Shown in pieces: positions 36,487-45,429 of a stretch of DNA of 64,000 nucleotides (the stretch's first letter is position 1; every line of letters starts with the position of its first letter). A program made the translations under genes and the position numbers. The stretch comes from Stenotrophomonas sp. ISL-67 (GTDB lineage Bacteria; Pseudomonadota; Gammaproteobacteria; Xanthomonadales; Xanthomonadaceae): positions 186,001 to 250,000 of the forward strand of contig NZ_JAGGRL010000009.1 in NCBI RefSeq assembly GCF_018612915.1. The letters run 5' to 3'. Under the pieces are notes generated by a model. The model worked only from the letters and a program-made list of their open reading frames with translations. It was not told the origin of the DNA and ran no database searches.

Positions 36487-36854
36487 CAACAATCCTCCAA
36501 CCGGAACGCATCACGCAGCCAGTTCAACCGGGGCGGGTCGCCACTGGCGTCGACCACATCGAAGCGGCAGGGTCCCTGCGCCAGGGTCGGGTGCGACTGC
36601 AGAAACAGCTGCGCGGCCAACACCAGCTTGCGTCGCTTGCGCAGATCGACCGAGGCCGCACCGCCGCCGAAGTCGGCGGTGGCGCGGTAGCGCACTTCCA
36701 CGAACACCGTGGTGTCGCCATCACGCATCACCAGATCCAGCTCACCGCCTTTGTAGCGCACGTTGCGGGCGATCGGGCGCAGCCCGGTGCCACGCAGGTG
36801 TGCGAGCGCGGCGGTTTCCACCGCCGCCCCGCGCTGGGCCCGCCCGGTGGGCAT
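36486..36854 (-). CDS. yraN: UPF0102 nuclease-like protein YraN
   Basis: A 122-aa member of the UPF0102 family. The restriction-endonuclease-like core is visible: [12 protein letters not shown], then [28 protein letters not shown] and [10 protein letters not shown], giving the E...D...ExR pattern (the usual ExK Lys is Arg here). The cellular role is not established. It is the middle gene of lpoA-yraN-FAD oxidase, with lpoA 4 nt upstream and the oxidase start overlapping its stop. The lpoA-yraN pairing beside rsmI matches E. coli. Confidence 0.93.
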   Translation of the reverse strand: MPTGRAQRGAAVETAALAHLRGTGLRPIARNVRYKGGELDLVMRDGDTTVFVEVRYRATADFGGGAASVDLRKRRKLVLAAQLFLQSHPTLAQGPCRFDVVDASGDPPRLNWLRDAFRLEDC

Positions 36855-36858
36855 GGCC

Positions 36859-38577
36859 TCAGTTGTTGCTCACCGGCATCGGCCGGCCACCGCTGAAGGT
36901 CGACCAGGCCGGTACCCGCAGCACGTTGCCGTTGCTGTCCAGGAACAGGGTGCCGGTAGCACCGGCCAGCCCGCCTTCAGTGGCGACCTTGTCCAGGTAG
37001 GCGCTGATCTTCCACGCGTCGAAACCGAAGGCGAACAGGCGGCCGGCCGCACCGCGCGCGGTTGGCAGCAGCTGCCCGGCGGTGGCGGCCGATGGCAGGC
37101 CGGCCACGCCACGCACGTTCCAGGCTTCGTTCGGGTAGACGATGCCGTCCAGCGCCATGTCTTCCTCCGGCGTGCCGGTGCCCAGGGTCAGCTGCGAGGT
37201 GCCCACGCGGCTGGCACCGCCGGCGCCGGCCAGTGCCAGCTGCGGGGCCAGTGCGCGCGCCTGCGGTGCCTTCACCGCCAGCAGCACGCCGTCCACCGCG
37301 CCGGCCGCACGCACCTGTGCGCCGATATCGCCAACGACCTCGCTCACGCCCACGGTGGCCAGCACCTGGCCGCCGCGCTGGGTGAAGCGCTCGCGGAAGG
37401 CGGCCGCCGTACGGCGGCCATTGTCGTCATTGCTATGGATCACCAGCACCTTGCTGCGTTCGCGGCTGCGCAGGTATTCGGCGGCGATGATGCCGTCGTC
37501 TTCCGGCGCCAGCGAGAAACCGGCGCTGCCGGCCGGCGGGCTGCTCTTGCCGCGGTTCAGCGCCAGCACCGGCACCGGCAGTTCGCTGCGGCCGAACACG
37601 GCGTCCACTTCATCGCGGCCAAGCGGGCCGACGATGAAGTCCACGCCGGCACCGACCGCCTTGTCGTATGCGGCCATGGCACCGGCCGCAGTGCCGGCGG
37701 TATCGATGAACTGGATGTCGGGGCGCTGCCGGCTCTCGCCGTAGTAGCCGCTGAGCAGGCCATCGCGCACCGGCTGGGCAGCGGTGGCCAGGCGGCCGCT
37801 GAGCGGCAGCAGCACGGCCATTTTCACCGGCGGGCGGTAGCCGTCGCTCATCGCCGGCGGCCGTTTGCTGGTATCGAACTGGGCCGCGCCATCGCGATCG
37901 AACGGGCGCGGCAGCGGCAGGCCACGCGCGATCAGGGCGCGGCCGGCGAAGTTGTACAGCGGCTCGTTGGCCGGCAGCGCGGCGGCGCGTGCGCGCAGGG
38001 TGGCGTCATCGAGGGTGCCGAGCAGGCCGGCGATGGCCTGCTGGTTCTCGGCGCGGGCCTGGCCGCTCAGCGATGCGTGGGCGCGGGCGCGCTCGGTCGC
38101 CGCGCCGATCGCATCGCCGGTGGCCTGCAGTGCATCGGCGCGGGCCAGCTGCCAACGCGTGCGCAACGGCGGTGCCACGGTATCGGAGGATTCCTTCAGG
38201 AACGCCAGCGCCTGTGCCGGCTGCTTGTCGGCCAGGGCCAGCTCGGCGCTGGTCAGGTGGAAGCGCTGCAGGCTGGCGCCGCTGAGCTGGCGCGCGGTGA
38301 CCTGGGCCAGCAGGCTGCGGGCGCGGGCGTTGTCGCCGGCCTCGTGCCAGGCGAAGGCCGCATCGGCCAGCGCGGCGCTGCGGGCGTTGCCGCGCAGGGT
38401 GTTGGCCAGCGCTTCGAGCTGCACGGCTGCATCACGCGGCTTGCCCTGGTCGATCAGCGCCAGCGCCTGGCTCTGCGCCGGCGAACCCGGGGCGCTGGTC
38501 AGGCTGGTCGTGGCGCAGCCGGCAAGCAGCAGCAGCGACAACGACAGGGCGGAGATGCGTGCGGCGGGCTTGTTCAT
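36859..38577 (-). CDS. lpoA: penicillin-binding protein activator LpoA (lipoprotein)
   Basis: Outer-membrane lipoprotein that stimulates the transpeptidase of PBP1a-type synthases from outside the peptidoglycan. The 572-aa precursor has the lipobox [11 protein letters not shown]-rich N-terminal half follows (about residues 30-230), then a periplasmic-binding-protein-like C-terminal domain (about 245-560) opening [20 protein letters not shown] and containing [16 protein letters not shown]. The start at 38577 gives a proper lipoprotein signal; an in-frame ATG four codons upstream is an alternative. It is divergent from rsmI, as in many gammaproteobacteria. Confidence 0.92.
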   Translation of the reverse strand: MNKPAARISALSLSLLLLAGCATTSLTSAPGSPAQSQALALIDQGKPRDAAVQLEALANTLRGNARSAALADAAFAWHEAGDNARARSLLAQVTARQLSGASLQRFHLTSAELALADKQPAQALAFLKESSDTVAPPLRTRWQLARADALQATGDAIGAATERARAHASLSGQARAENQQAIAGLLGTLDDATLRARAAALPANEPLYNFAGRALIARGLPLPRPFDRDGAAQFDTSKRPPAMSDGYRPPVKMAVLLPLSGRLATAAQPVRDGLLSGYYGESRQRPDIQFIDTAGTAAGAMAAYDKAVGAGVDFIVGPLGRDEVDAVFGRSELPVPVLALNRGKSSPPAGSAGFSLAPEDDGIIAAEYLRSRERSKVLVIHSNDDNGRRTAAAFRERFTQRGGQVLATVGVSEVVGDIGAQVRAAGAVDGVLLAVKAPQARALAPQLALAGAGGASRVGTSQLTLGTGTPEEDMALDGIVYPNEAWNVRGVAGLPSAATAGQLLPTARGAAGRLFAFGFDAWKISAYLDKVATEGGLAGATGTLFLDSNGNVLRVPAWSTFSGGRPMPVSNN

Positions 38578-38645
38578 GATCAGGTCCATTCGAGGGTGGC
38601 TCGTACACGTTAGGATTCTACCCTTGACCTGTGAGTGCCGTTGCG

Positions 38646-39467
38646 ATGAGTGCTGTCCCCACGCTGTATGTCGTTGCCACCCCGATCGGCAACCTGTCCG
38701 ACCTGACGCCGCGGGCGCAGGAGGTGCTGCGTTCGGTGGCCGCGATCTGCGCCGAGGACACCCGCCGCAGCGGCCAGTTGCTGGCCCACTTCGGTATCCA
38801 GCAGCCGCTGGTGGCGCTGCATGACCACAATGAAGAGGCGCTGGCCCAGCGCATCGTGGCGCGGCTGCAGGCGGGCGAATCGCTGGCGCTGGTCAGTGAT
38901 GCGGGCACGCCGCTGGTCAGCGACCCCGGCTACCGGCTGGTCCGCGCCGCGCGCGAGGCGGGCATCCGGGTCAGCCCGGTGCCCGGTGCGTGCGCGGCCA
39001 TCGCTGCGCTGAGCGTGGCCGGCCTGCCCAGCGACCGCTTCACCTTCGAGGGATTCCTGCCGGCCAAGGGTTCCGGCCGCCGCGAGCGCCTGCAGGCGCT
39101 CGCGGGGGAAACCCGCACGCTGGTGTTCTACGAATCCTCACACCGCATCGCGGAGTCGCTCGCGGACATGGTTGCCGCATTCGGCGCAACGCGGCCCGCG
39201 GTACTGGCGCGCGAACTGACCAAACTGTTCGAGACCGTGCTCGATGGCGACCTGGCCAGCCTGCTGCAGCGGGTCGAAGCGGACGACAACCAGCGCAAGG
39301 GCGAATTCGTGGTGATGGTGCAGGGCGCGGCCAACGACGAAGCGGCACAGCTGGCACAGGGCCGCCGCCTGTACGCCAAGCTCAGCGAGCACCTGCCGCC
39401 TTCCACCGCAGCCAAACTGGCTGCGGAACTCACCGGCGCCCCCCGAAAAGCGTTGTACGGCTCGTAA
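38646..39467 (+). CDS. rsmI: 16S rRNA (cytidine1402-2'-O)-methyltransferase
   Basis: Methylates the ribose of C1402 in the decoding centre of 16S rRNA; RsmH, encoded 4 kb downstream, methylates the base of the same nucleotide. The 273-aa product has the tetrapyrrole-methylase fold with TLYVVATPIGNLSDLTPRA, CAEDTRRSGQLLAHF, ALVSDAGTPLVSDPGYRLV, PVPGACAAIAAL and GFLPAKGSGRRERL. The ATG at 38646 is chosen by homology; a GTG at 38631 is an alternative. A TAGGAT box at 38611 may be its -10. Confidence 0.95.
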   Translation: MSAVPTLYVVATPIGNLSDLTPRAQEVLRSVAAICAEDTRRSGQLLAHFGIQQPLVALHDHNEEALAQRIVARLQAGESLALVSDAGTPLVSDPGYRLVRAAREAGIRVSPVPGACAAIAALSVAGLPSDRFTFEGFLPAKGSGRRERLQALAGETRTLVFYESSHRIAESLADMVAAFGATRPAVLARELTKLFETVLDGDLASLLQRVEADDNQRKGEFVVMVQGAANDEAAQLAQGRRLYAKLSEHLPPSTAAKLAAELTGAPRKALYGS

Positions 39468-39547
39468 ACGTCATTGCCAATGGATTCGTACATATTCCTG
39501 GGCTATTGGTTGATTGATCCCGATCTTCGGACGCGACGTAACAATCC

Positions 39548-39568
39548 GTAGCCCCGGCCGTTGGCCGG
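39548..39568. repeat. GTAG-type REP palindrome
   Basis: GTAGCCCCGGCC-GTT-GGCCGG; the left member of an inverted pair with 39691-39712. Confidence 0.75.
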
Positions 39569-39690
39569 AAACCGCGCGCAGCGCGGCCCAAGTGTCCGAA
39601 GACCTTGATTGATCGCCCACGACGGACATCCGGGGTTTAACCCAAATCGAAATCGCGTTCCAGGCGTTCATGACCCCGGGTCGAAAAGCA

Positions 39691-39712
39691 GCCGGCCAAC
39701 GGCCGGCACTAC
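39691..39712. repeat. GTAG-type REP palindrome
   Basis: GCCGGCC-AAC-GGCCGGC followed by ACTAC; the right, inverted member of the pair with 39548-39568. Confidence 0.75.
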
Positions 39713-39790
39713 GAATTCGTACGGGCTCATTGAGATTGCGATCAATCAACCAAGGGGAAGGTGCCGTTACGGTGATAGACTACGCATGGC

Positions 39791-40138
39791 AGAGTCGGCC
39801 AGGCAGTCGCGTCATTCCTTCGGGAATGCCGAGGAAAGTCCGGGCTCCGCAGGGCAAGGTGCCAGGTAACGCCTGGGCGGCGCGAGCCGACGGAAAGTGC
39901 AACAGAAAGATACCGCCTACGTTCCCTTCGGGGAGCCGGTAAGGGTGAAATGGTGCGGTAAGAGCGCACCGCGAGTCTGGCAACAGACCGGCACGGCAAA
40001 CCCCACCTGGAGCAAGACCAAATAGGGTCCTCATGGCGCGGCCCGCGTCGGGACCGGGTAGGTTGCTTGAGCGCCACGGTGACGTGGCGCCTAGAAGAAT
40101 GACTGTCCACGACAAAACCCGGCTTATCGGCCGACTCT
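39791..40138 (+). ncRNA. rnpB: RNase P RNA (class A)
   Basis: Catalytic RNA that matures tRNA 5' ends. The terminal P1 helix is formed by AGAGTCGGCC (39791) and GGCCGACTCT (40129-40138). Conserved blocks are present: GAGGAAAGTCCGGGC (39831), ACAGAAAGATACCGCC (39902), AGGGTGAAATGGTGCGGTAA (39943) followed by GAGCGCACC, and TAGAAGAATGACTGTCCACG near the 3' end. Length is about 350 nt, normal for the class. A T-rich tract (TTGTTTTTTT at 40142-40151) directly follows and serves as terminator. Confidence 0.97.
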
Positions 40139-40152
40139 GCCTTGTTTTTTTG

Positions 40153-40178
40153 GTAGGTGACGACCAGCGGTCGTCACC
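40153..40178. repeat. GTAG-type REP palindrome after rnpB
   Basis: GTAGGTGACGACC-AGC-GGTCGTCACC, directly after the T-tract of rnpB and 13 bp before the stop of the convergent DM13 gene. Confidence 0.75.
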
Positions 40179-40190
40179 TGCCCGTTTTGT

Positions 40191-40679
40191 TCAGTGGCCC
40201 GGGCCCATCCGGTATTGGGCGGCTGAGATGAACTGGCTGAAGGCTTCGCACCAGACCACGACGGTGGTGTAGTCGTCGATGTCGACGTTGTCGGGCACAT
40301 CGAGCAGGAAGCGGTTGAAGGTCTTCACGTCGCCAATCAGGGTGGCGTCCTGCTTGATGCGCAGGAAATCGCTGCGGGTGTCGACGAACTCGCGCGACAG
40401 GTACACCTTGTAATCCGGGCCGGGGGCCATGCGGCTGTCGAAGGCGATCCGGTCGTGGCTCACGCTCACCTTGCCGTCGGCCCAGTGCACCGCGTCGCTG
40501 CCCTTGAGGTCGCGGCGGAAGCGGGCGTCGTGGCTGCTGTTGGCCATTGCCTCGGCGACGCTGGCAGCGCTGGGGCCGTCGGGTGCGGTGAGGATCGGCA
40601 GCAGGTATACGCCGCTACCGAAGCCCGCTGCCAGGGTCAGCACGTGGGTGGCGAGGAACAGGGTGATGCGTCGATTCAT
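40191..40679 (-). CDS. DM13-domain membrane-anchored protein
   Basis: The 162-aa product has one N-terminal hydrophobic segment (about residues 6-27, THVLTLAAGFGSGVYLLPIL), so it is exported and probably anchored. The rest is a DM13 domain: 'GKVSVSHDRIAFDSRMAPGP' then DYKVYLSREF, and the conserved cysteine in YTTVVVWCEAFSQFISAA. DM13 is proposed to act in electron transfer or redox sensing; the function here is unknown. The start at 40679 follows a GAGAG site; the frame extends 15 codons further without a better site. It is convergent with rnpB. Confidence 0.85.
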   Translation of the reverse strand: MNRRITLFLATHVLTLAAGFGSGVYLLPILTAPDGPSAASVAEAMANSSHDARFRRDLKGSDAVHWADGKVSVSHDRIAFDSRMAPGPDYKVYLSREFVDTRSDFLRIKQDATLIGDVKTFNRFLLDVPDNVDIDDYTTVVVWCEAFSQFISAAQYRMGPGH

Positions 40680-40779
40680 CGGAACTCTCAACGGGAAGGC
40701 GCGGACTGCGCCGGTGCCAGACAAGAGCGATCCGGGGCCCGGATCGATCCGCGCGGCGCACCGCCGCGTGCCCTTCCAT

Positions 40780-41571
40780 TCACCGTGCAGCGGGGTTGGG
40801 CAGCGGCCCGGGCGTGCCGACCGTCAGCGTGGTTTCCCCGCTGCAGGCGCCTGAGGGGGCGAACCGGCGTTCGCAGATGAAGCCCTGGCCCTGGGCGTCC
40901 AATGCGATCACGGTACTGGCCCGGGTGCCGTACTCCGCGCTGCGGATGAAGGCGGGCGACAGCCAACGCTCGCGTTCCAGGCCGATGCCGGTGTCGGGCA
41001 GGCGGGCGTCGTCGGCGCGGGTTTCGTCGGCCAGTGCCGCCCACAGCGGCGCGAGGTCCTCGCGGCCGGCGTCCACCCAGGCCTGCAGGGCCCCGTTCAA
41101 TGCCAGCGTCTTCGGCCACGGCGCGTCCAGCGGGCCGTTGGACATGCCGTGGATGCCCGGTGCCAGCGCCTGGCGCAGCAGGGGGTGGTTGCCGAGGAAC
41201 TGGCAGCTGTCGCGGTCGGCGAGCAGCAGGTTGAACGGGGCGAAGGCGGGCGCGTTGGCGGCCAGCTGGTTGGTGAATTCGGCGGCCGGGGTCGTGCCGC
41301 GCAGGTAGCCGGCCACCAATGCGCCGCGCGACGGACCGGTTTGCCGGGCCAGCGGGTCGCGCACGTTGGTCACTACCGCCATTCGCCCATCGGGGCCCAC
41401 GCCGGCCCACGTGCCGCCCGAACGCAGGTCGCGGCCGGCCAGCACGCCCAGGTCCGGGGCTGGCCATGCGGCCAGCCCGGCCGTCGGGCGCTCATGGAAT
41501 TCATCGCGGTTGCCGGCCATCAGCAACTGCCAGCGGGGGTGGACCTTCCAGGCCAGGGCGAGCAGGCACAT
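40780..41571 (-). CDS. NRDE-family protein (TANGO2-like)
   Basis: The 263-aa product begins with Met-Cys (MCLLALAWKVHPRWQLLMAG) and carries the defining NRDE motif GNRDEFHERPT. It also has 'RDLRSGGTWAGVGPDGRMAVVTNVRDP', which marks the NRDE/TANGO2 family (cited here as two overlapping parts, SGGTWAGVGPDG and AVVTNVRDP). TANGO2 proteins have an Ntn-hydrolase-like fold and a reported heme-handling role in eukaryotes; bacterial function is not settled. The start at 41571 places Cys at position 2, as in homologues; the frame is open 26 codons further upstream. Confidence 0.88.
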   Translation of the reverse strand: MCLLALAWKVHPRWQLLMAGNRDEFHERPTAGLAAWPAPDLGVLAGRDLRSGGTWAGVGPDGRMAVVTNVRDPLARQTGPSRGALVAGYLRGTTPAAEFTNQLAANAPAFAPFNLLLADRDSCQFLGNHPLLRQALAPGIHGMSNGPLDAPWPKTLALNGALQAWVDAGREDLAPLWAALADETRADDARLPDTGIGLERERWLSPAFIRSAEYGTRASTVIALDAQGQGFICERRFAPSGACSGETTLTVGTPGPLPNPAAR

Positions 41572-41787
41572 GCCGCGCATTGTGCCGGGTTTGCGCAGCG
41601 GTGCGCCGCTGACGACGTGAAGGCTGATGAATGCGCGCCGATGTTTCACGCGGCCTCCACGGGCCTGAACTTCGGCCCAATCTCAAAAAATGAGACGAAA
41701 CAGCAACTTGTGGATAAGCCTTGAACAAGTCTCTAAACATTGCCGCAAGCCCTTGATGTCCAAGGCGATTTCCGCTTCGCAAAACTG

Positions 41788-41815
41788 TTGACAACCCAAT
41801 CGGCACTGCTAAGGT
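41788..41815 (+). promoter_or_regulatory. promoter of the dcw cluster (Pmra)
   Basis: TTGACA at 41788-41793 and TAAGGT at 41810-41815 with a 16-nt spacer. It is the only consensus-like sigma-70 promoter upstream of mraZ. Confidence 0.7.
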
Positions 41816-41857
41816 GGGCAACAGAGGAGAAACCGGGTTTTTTGTGGTTTTTCGTGG
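41814..41857 (+). promoter_or_regulatory. candidate MraZ operator: five boxes at 10-bp intervals
   Basis: GTGG, GAGG, CGGG, GTGG and GTGG occur at 41814, 41824, 41834, 41844 and 41854, exactly one helical turn apart, starting inside the -10 box. MraZ of E. coli is known to bind TGGGN direct repeats spaced by 5 nt in its own promoter, the same periodicity. Confidence 0.6.
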
Positions 41858-41895
41858 TTCAATGTTTCACCGGGCGAAGGAAAGGTGCACGCGTC

Positions 41896-42342
41896 GTGTT
41901 TCAAGGCGAGACGGCCATCACAGTTGACGATAAAGGACGCATGGCGGTTCCCACCGCGCATCGCGACCTGGTCGCGCGCGTGAGCAACAACCGCCTGGTC
42001 CTGACCTACAACCCCTTCGAGTCCGGCTGCCTGTGGCTGTACGCCGAGGCGGAGTGGGAGCGGGTCCGCGACGACGTCATGGCCAAACCCAACACACAGC
42101 GCGTCGTGCGCCTGCTGCAACAGAAGCTGGTCGGTTCGGCCGCGCATCTGGAGCTGGATGGCAACGGCCGCATCAGTATTCCGGCAAGCCACCGCGGCGC
42201 TGTTGGCATTGAAAAGAAGGCGGTGTTGCTCGGCATGGGCGACAAATTCGAATTGTGGAGCGAGCAGGCTCATCGCGCATTGATCCAGCAGACGTTGTCT
42301 GACGGGGATCTGGGCGATGGGTTGCTCGACCTGAAGTTGTGA
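41896..42342 (+). CDS. mraZ: transcriptional regulator MraZ
   Basis: DNA-binding ring protein of the SpoVT-AbrB type that autoregulates the dcw cluster. The 148-aa product has two AbrB-like repeats: [20 protein letters not shown] with [13 protein letters not shown], and [20 protein letters not shown]. The start is GTG at 41896, by homology to MFQGE; the longer frame upstream crosses the promoter. The stop overlaps the GTG start of rsmH. Confidence 0.96.
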   Translation: MFQGETAITVDDKGRMAVPTAHRDLVARVSNNRLVLTYNPFESGCLWLYAEAEWERVRDDVMAKPNTQRVVRLLQQKLVGSAAHLELDGNGRISIPASHRGAVGIEKKAVLLGMGDKFELWSEQAHRALIQQTLSDGDLGDGLLDLKL

Positions 42343-43322
42343 CCCGGGGTGCCCGGGTGCGCGGAGGCGCGCAGGCCGGTCACCTTCCGGTGTCGCAGTC
42401 GCCGGCGGGCCACCTGCCGGTGCTGTACACGCAGGTCCTGGACGGCCTGAGGGTGATCGAAAACGGAACGTATCTCGATGGCACGTTTGGTCGTGGCGGT
42501 CACGCCCGCGGCGTGCTCGAGCAACTCGGTGCTGGAGGCCGGCTGCTGGTCATGGACAAGGATCCGGAGGCAATCGCGGTAGCCGAGCGTGATTTCGCGC
42601 CGGACCCGCGCGTCTCGATCTTCCGTGGTAGCTTCGCCGACCTGCTGCACTGGAGCGAAACCGCCGGCGGCCTGGACGGGGTGCTGTTCGACCTTGGCGT
42701 GTCCTCGCCGCAGCTGGACGTGGCCGAGCGCGGTTTCAGCTTCGGCAAGGACGGCCCGCTGGACATGCGCATGGACCCGGACAGCGGGGAAAGCGCGGCG
42801 CAGTGGCTCAACCGCGTGGAAGAGCGCGAGTTGATGGACGTGCTGTGGACCTATGGTGAAGAGCGCCAGGGCCGGCGCATCGCCAAGGCGATCATCGCGC
42901 GCCGCGACAAGCAGCCGTTTACCCGTACCGCCGAACTGGCCGACCTGATCGCCTCGGTGATGCCGCGCGGCAAAGACAAGATCCACCCGGCCACGCGCAG
43001 CTTCCAGGCCATCCGCATCCACATCAACCGCGAGCTGGCCGACCTTGAAGCCGGCCTGGACGCGGCGATGGCGCGGCTCAAGCCTGGCGGCCGGTTGGCG
43101 GTGATCAGCTTCCATTCGCTGGAAGACCGCATCGTCAAGCAGTTCATGAACCGCCACGCCAAGGCCCCGCCGACCAATCGCCGGCTGCCCGAACTGGCGG
43201 CGTTCGTGCCGACGCTGGACCTGGTCGGCGGCGCCATCAAGGCCGAGGACGATGAGCTGGCGGTCAACCCGCGCTCGCGCAGCGCCGTGCTGCGCGTGGC
43301 TGAAAAGCGCGGGGTGGCGTGA
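42339..43322 (+). CDS. rsmH: 16S rRNA (cytosine1402-N4)-methyltransferase
   Basis: Methylates N4 of C1402 in 16S rRNA using SAM. The 327-aa product has [13 protein letters not shown], the SAM loop [44 protein letters not shown] and the family's [16 protein letters not shown]. The C-terminal part has [18 protein letters not shown]. The start is GTG at 42339, overlapping mraZ; the first 20 residues are not conserved, so a later start cannot be excluded. Confidence 0.96.
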   Translation: MTRGARVRGGAQAGHLPVSQSPAGHLPVLYTQVLDGLRVIENGTYLDGTFGRGGHARGVLEQLGAGGRLLVMDKDPEAIAVAERDFAPDPRVSIFRGSFADLLHWSETAGGLDGVLFDLGVSSPQLDVAERGFSFGKDGPLDMRMDPDSGESAAQWLNRVEERELMDVLWTYGEERQGRRIAKAIIARRDKQPFTRTAELADLIASVMPRGKDKIHPATRSFQAIRIHINRELADLEAGLDAAMARLKPGGRLAVISFHSLEDRIVKQFMNRHAKAPPTNRRLPELAAFVPTLDLVGGAIKAEDDELAVNPRSRSAVLRVAEKRGVA

Positions 43323-43585
43323 TGAGCCGCCTGCTGCTGGTCGTGCTGCTGGCCTGCACCATCGCCTCGGCGATCGGTGTGGTGTTCATGCGCCACCGCC
43401 ACCGGCAGACCTTCGTCGAGCTGTCGCGCGTGGAGCGCGCCCGCGACGAACTGAACATTGAATTCGGACGCCTGCAGCTGGAGCAGGCGACCCTGGCCGA
43501 AGCCACCCGCGTCGACCGCGTGGCGCGCGAGCGACTGGGCATGAAGTTCCCCGAAGCGGCCGATGTCGTAGTGGTGCGGCCATGA
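43322..43585 (+). CDS. ftsL: cell division protein FtsL
   Basis: Small bitopic divisome protein that forms a coiled-coil complex with FtsB and FtsQ. The 87-aa product has a single membrane segment (about residues 4-21, LLLVVLLACTIASAIGVVF) and a periplasmic heptad region (LSRVERARDELNIEFGRLQL). The ATG overlaps the rsmH stop (TGATG); the GTG three bases before is also possible. The stop overlaps ftsI as ATGA. Confidence 0.94.
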   Translation: MSRLLLVVLLACTIASAIGVVFMRHRHRQTFVELSRVERARDELNIEFGRLQLEQATLAEATRVDRVARERLGMKFPEAADVVVVRP

Positions 43586-45429
43586 ACAAGACCGGCCGCA
43601 ACCGCACCCGCAACGCCTTCAACCTGCGCCAGCGCCTGCAGTGGGTCGGTCTGGCGCTGGGCCTGTGCTCGGTGTCGCTGGTGGGCCGCGCCGCCTACGT
43701 GCAGATCATCAACAGCGATTTCTACCAGCGCCAGGGCGAAGCCCGCTATCTGCGCGAGCTGCCGATCAACACCTCGCGCGGCATGATCACCGACCGCAAC
43801 GGCGAACCGGTGGCGGTGTCCACCCCGGTCGCCTCGATCTGGGTCAACCCGCAGGAACTGATGCGCTCGCCGGACCGTATTCCGGAACTGGCCACCGCAC
43901 TGGGCATGCCGCTGGATGAGTTGACCTCGAAGCTGAGCCAGAAGGCGGACAAGGAATTCATGTACCTGCGCCGCCGGATCAATCCCGACGATGCCGAGAA
44001 AGTGGTGGCGCTGAAGATCCCGGGCGTCGCCTCGCAGCGCGAGTTCCGCCGTTTCTACCCGCAGGGTGAAGCGATGGCGCACGTGCTGGGCTTCACCAAC
44101 ATCGACGACCGCGGCCAGGAAGGGCTCGAGCTGGCCTTCGACGAGTGGCTGCGTGGCAAGGCCGGCGCCAAGCGGGTGATCCGCAACCGCAAGGGCGAGA
44201 CGGTCGAAAGCGACCTGCTGCGCGCCGCCGAGCCGGGCAAGGACCTGACCCTGAGCATCGACCGCCGCATCCAGTTCCTCGCCTTCAAGGAGCTGCGCAA
44301 CGCGCTGATCGAGAACAAGGCGGCGGGCGGCTCGATGGTGATCATGGACGTGGCCACCGGCGAAGTGCTGGCCATGGTCAACCTGCCGACCTACAACCCC
44401 AATGCGGTGGGCGGGGCTGCACCGGATACCCGCCGCAACCGCGCCGTGACCGACCTGGTCGAGCCGGGTTCGACCATGAAGCCGCTGACCATCGCCTCGG
44501 CGCTGCAGTCCGGCGTGGTCACCAAGGACACCACGGTCGATACCAACCCGGGTTACATGGCGATCGGCCGCTACACCATCAAGGATGTGCCGCGGAACAA
44601 CGGCGTGCTCACCGTCACCGGCGTGATCACCCGCAGCTCGAACATCGGCGCGGCCAAGATCGCGGCCAAGATGCCCGACCAGGTCTTCTACGACCACGTC
44701 CACAGCTTCGGCTACGGCGTGGCCCCGCACAGCGGTTTCCCCGGCGAATCGGCAGGCGTGTTCCCGCGCCCGGCGCGCTGGAGTGGCTCGTCCAAGACCA
44801 CCCTGTCGTACGGCTATGGCCTGAATGTCACCCCGCTGCAGATCGCCACGGCCTACTCGGCGCTGGGCAACGGCGGCAAGCTGATCGCGCCGACCTTCGT
44901 CAAGGGCCAGCGCAACGAAGGCAAGCAGATCATCGACGAGAAGGTCGCCCGGGAAGTGGTGGCGATGATGGAAACGGTGGTTACCCAGGGCGGCGCCAAG
45001 CAGGCGGCGGTGCTGGGCTACCACGTGGCCGGCAAGACCGGTACCGCACGCAAGGCCGGCCCCGGCGGCTATGAGCGCGGCCATTACAACGCGCTGTTCG
45101 CCGGCGTGGTGCCGGCCAGCAACCCGCGCTTTGCCACGGTGATCGTGATCAACGACCCGCAGGGCGGCAAGTACTACGGCGGCCTGGTATCGGCGCCGGT
45201 GTTCCACAACGTCATGGAAGGCGCGCTGCGCCTGATGGACGTGCCGCCGGACGACATCGATTCCTGGCTGGCCGCCCAGCAGTCCGGAAAGATGGGGCAC
45301 GCCGCGTCCTCGCTGCCGACCCCGCCACCGGCCGAGACGGTTGCCGCGCCCGATGCCGCCGCCGAATTCGATGCCGCGCTGCCCAGCGCGCACGCCACGT
45401 TGCCGCCCGCGCAGGGAGGCACGCAATGA
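43582..45429 (+). CDS. ftsI: septal peptidoglycan transpeptidase FtsI (PBP3)
   Basis: Class B penicillin-binding protein that cross-links septal peptidoglycan. The 615-aa product has a membrane anchor (about residues 19-38), a PBP dimerisation domain with [20 protein letters not shown], and a transpeptidase domain. The active-site motifs are S297-T-M-K (GSTMKPLT), S352-S-N and K485-T-G-T. A Pro/Ala-rich tail of about 45 residues follows the catalytic domain. It overlaps ftsL and murE by ATGA. Confidence 0.98.
   Translation: MNKTGRNRTRNAFNLRQRLQWVGLALGLCSVSLVGRAAYVQIINSDFYQRQGEARYLRELPINTSRGMITDRNGEPVAVSTPVASIWVNPQELMRSPDRIPELATALGMPLDELTSKLSQKADKEFMYLRRRINPDDAEKVVALKIPGVASQREFRRFYPQGEAMAHVLGFTNIDDRGQEGLELAFDEWLRGKAGAKRVIRNRKGETVESDLLRAAEPGKDLTLSIDRRIQFLAFKELRNALIENKAAGGSMVIMDVATGEVLAMVNLPTYNPNAVGGAAPDTRRNRAVTDLVEPGSTMKPLTIASALQSGVVTKDTTVDTNPGYMAIGRYTIKDVPRNNGVLTVTGVITRSSNIGAAKIAAKMPDQVFYDHVHSFGYGVAPHSGFPGESAGVFPRPARWSGSSKTTLSYGYGLNVTPLQIATAYSALGNGGKLIAPTFVKGQRNEGKQIIDEKVAREVVAMMETVVTQGGAKQAAVLGYHVAGKTGTARKAGPGGYERGHYNALFAGVVPASNPRFATVIVINDPQGGKYYGGLVSAPVFHNVMEGALRLMDVPPDDIDSWLAAQQSGKMGHAASSLPTPPPAETVAAPDAAAEFDAALPSAHATLPPAQGGTQ

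Larger units (their letters stand above)
39468..39790. other. 323-bp spacer between rsmI and rnpB with nested inverted repeats
   Basis: No gene is seen. TTGGTTGATTGATC (39506-39519) pairs perfectly with GATCAATCAACCAA (39740-39753). TCTTCGGAC (39524-39532) pairs with GTCCGAAGA (39594-39602). Two GTAG palindromes with GGCCGTTGGCC cores point toward each other (39548-39568 and 39691-39712). The whole spacer therefore looks like one symmetrical element. Confidence 0.7.

Noticed and set aside
36763..38613. 616-codon plus-strand open frame over lpoA
   Set aside because: LpoA on the minus strand has a lipobox, TPR region and family motifs; the plus-strand frame has none.
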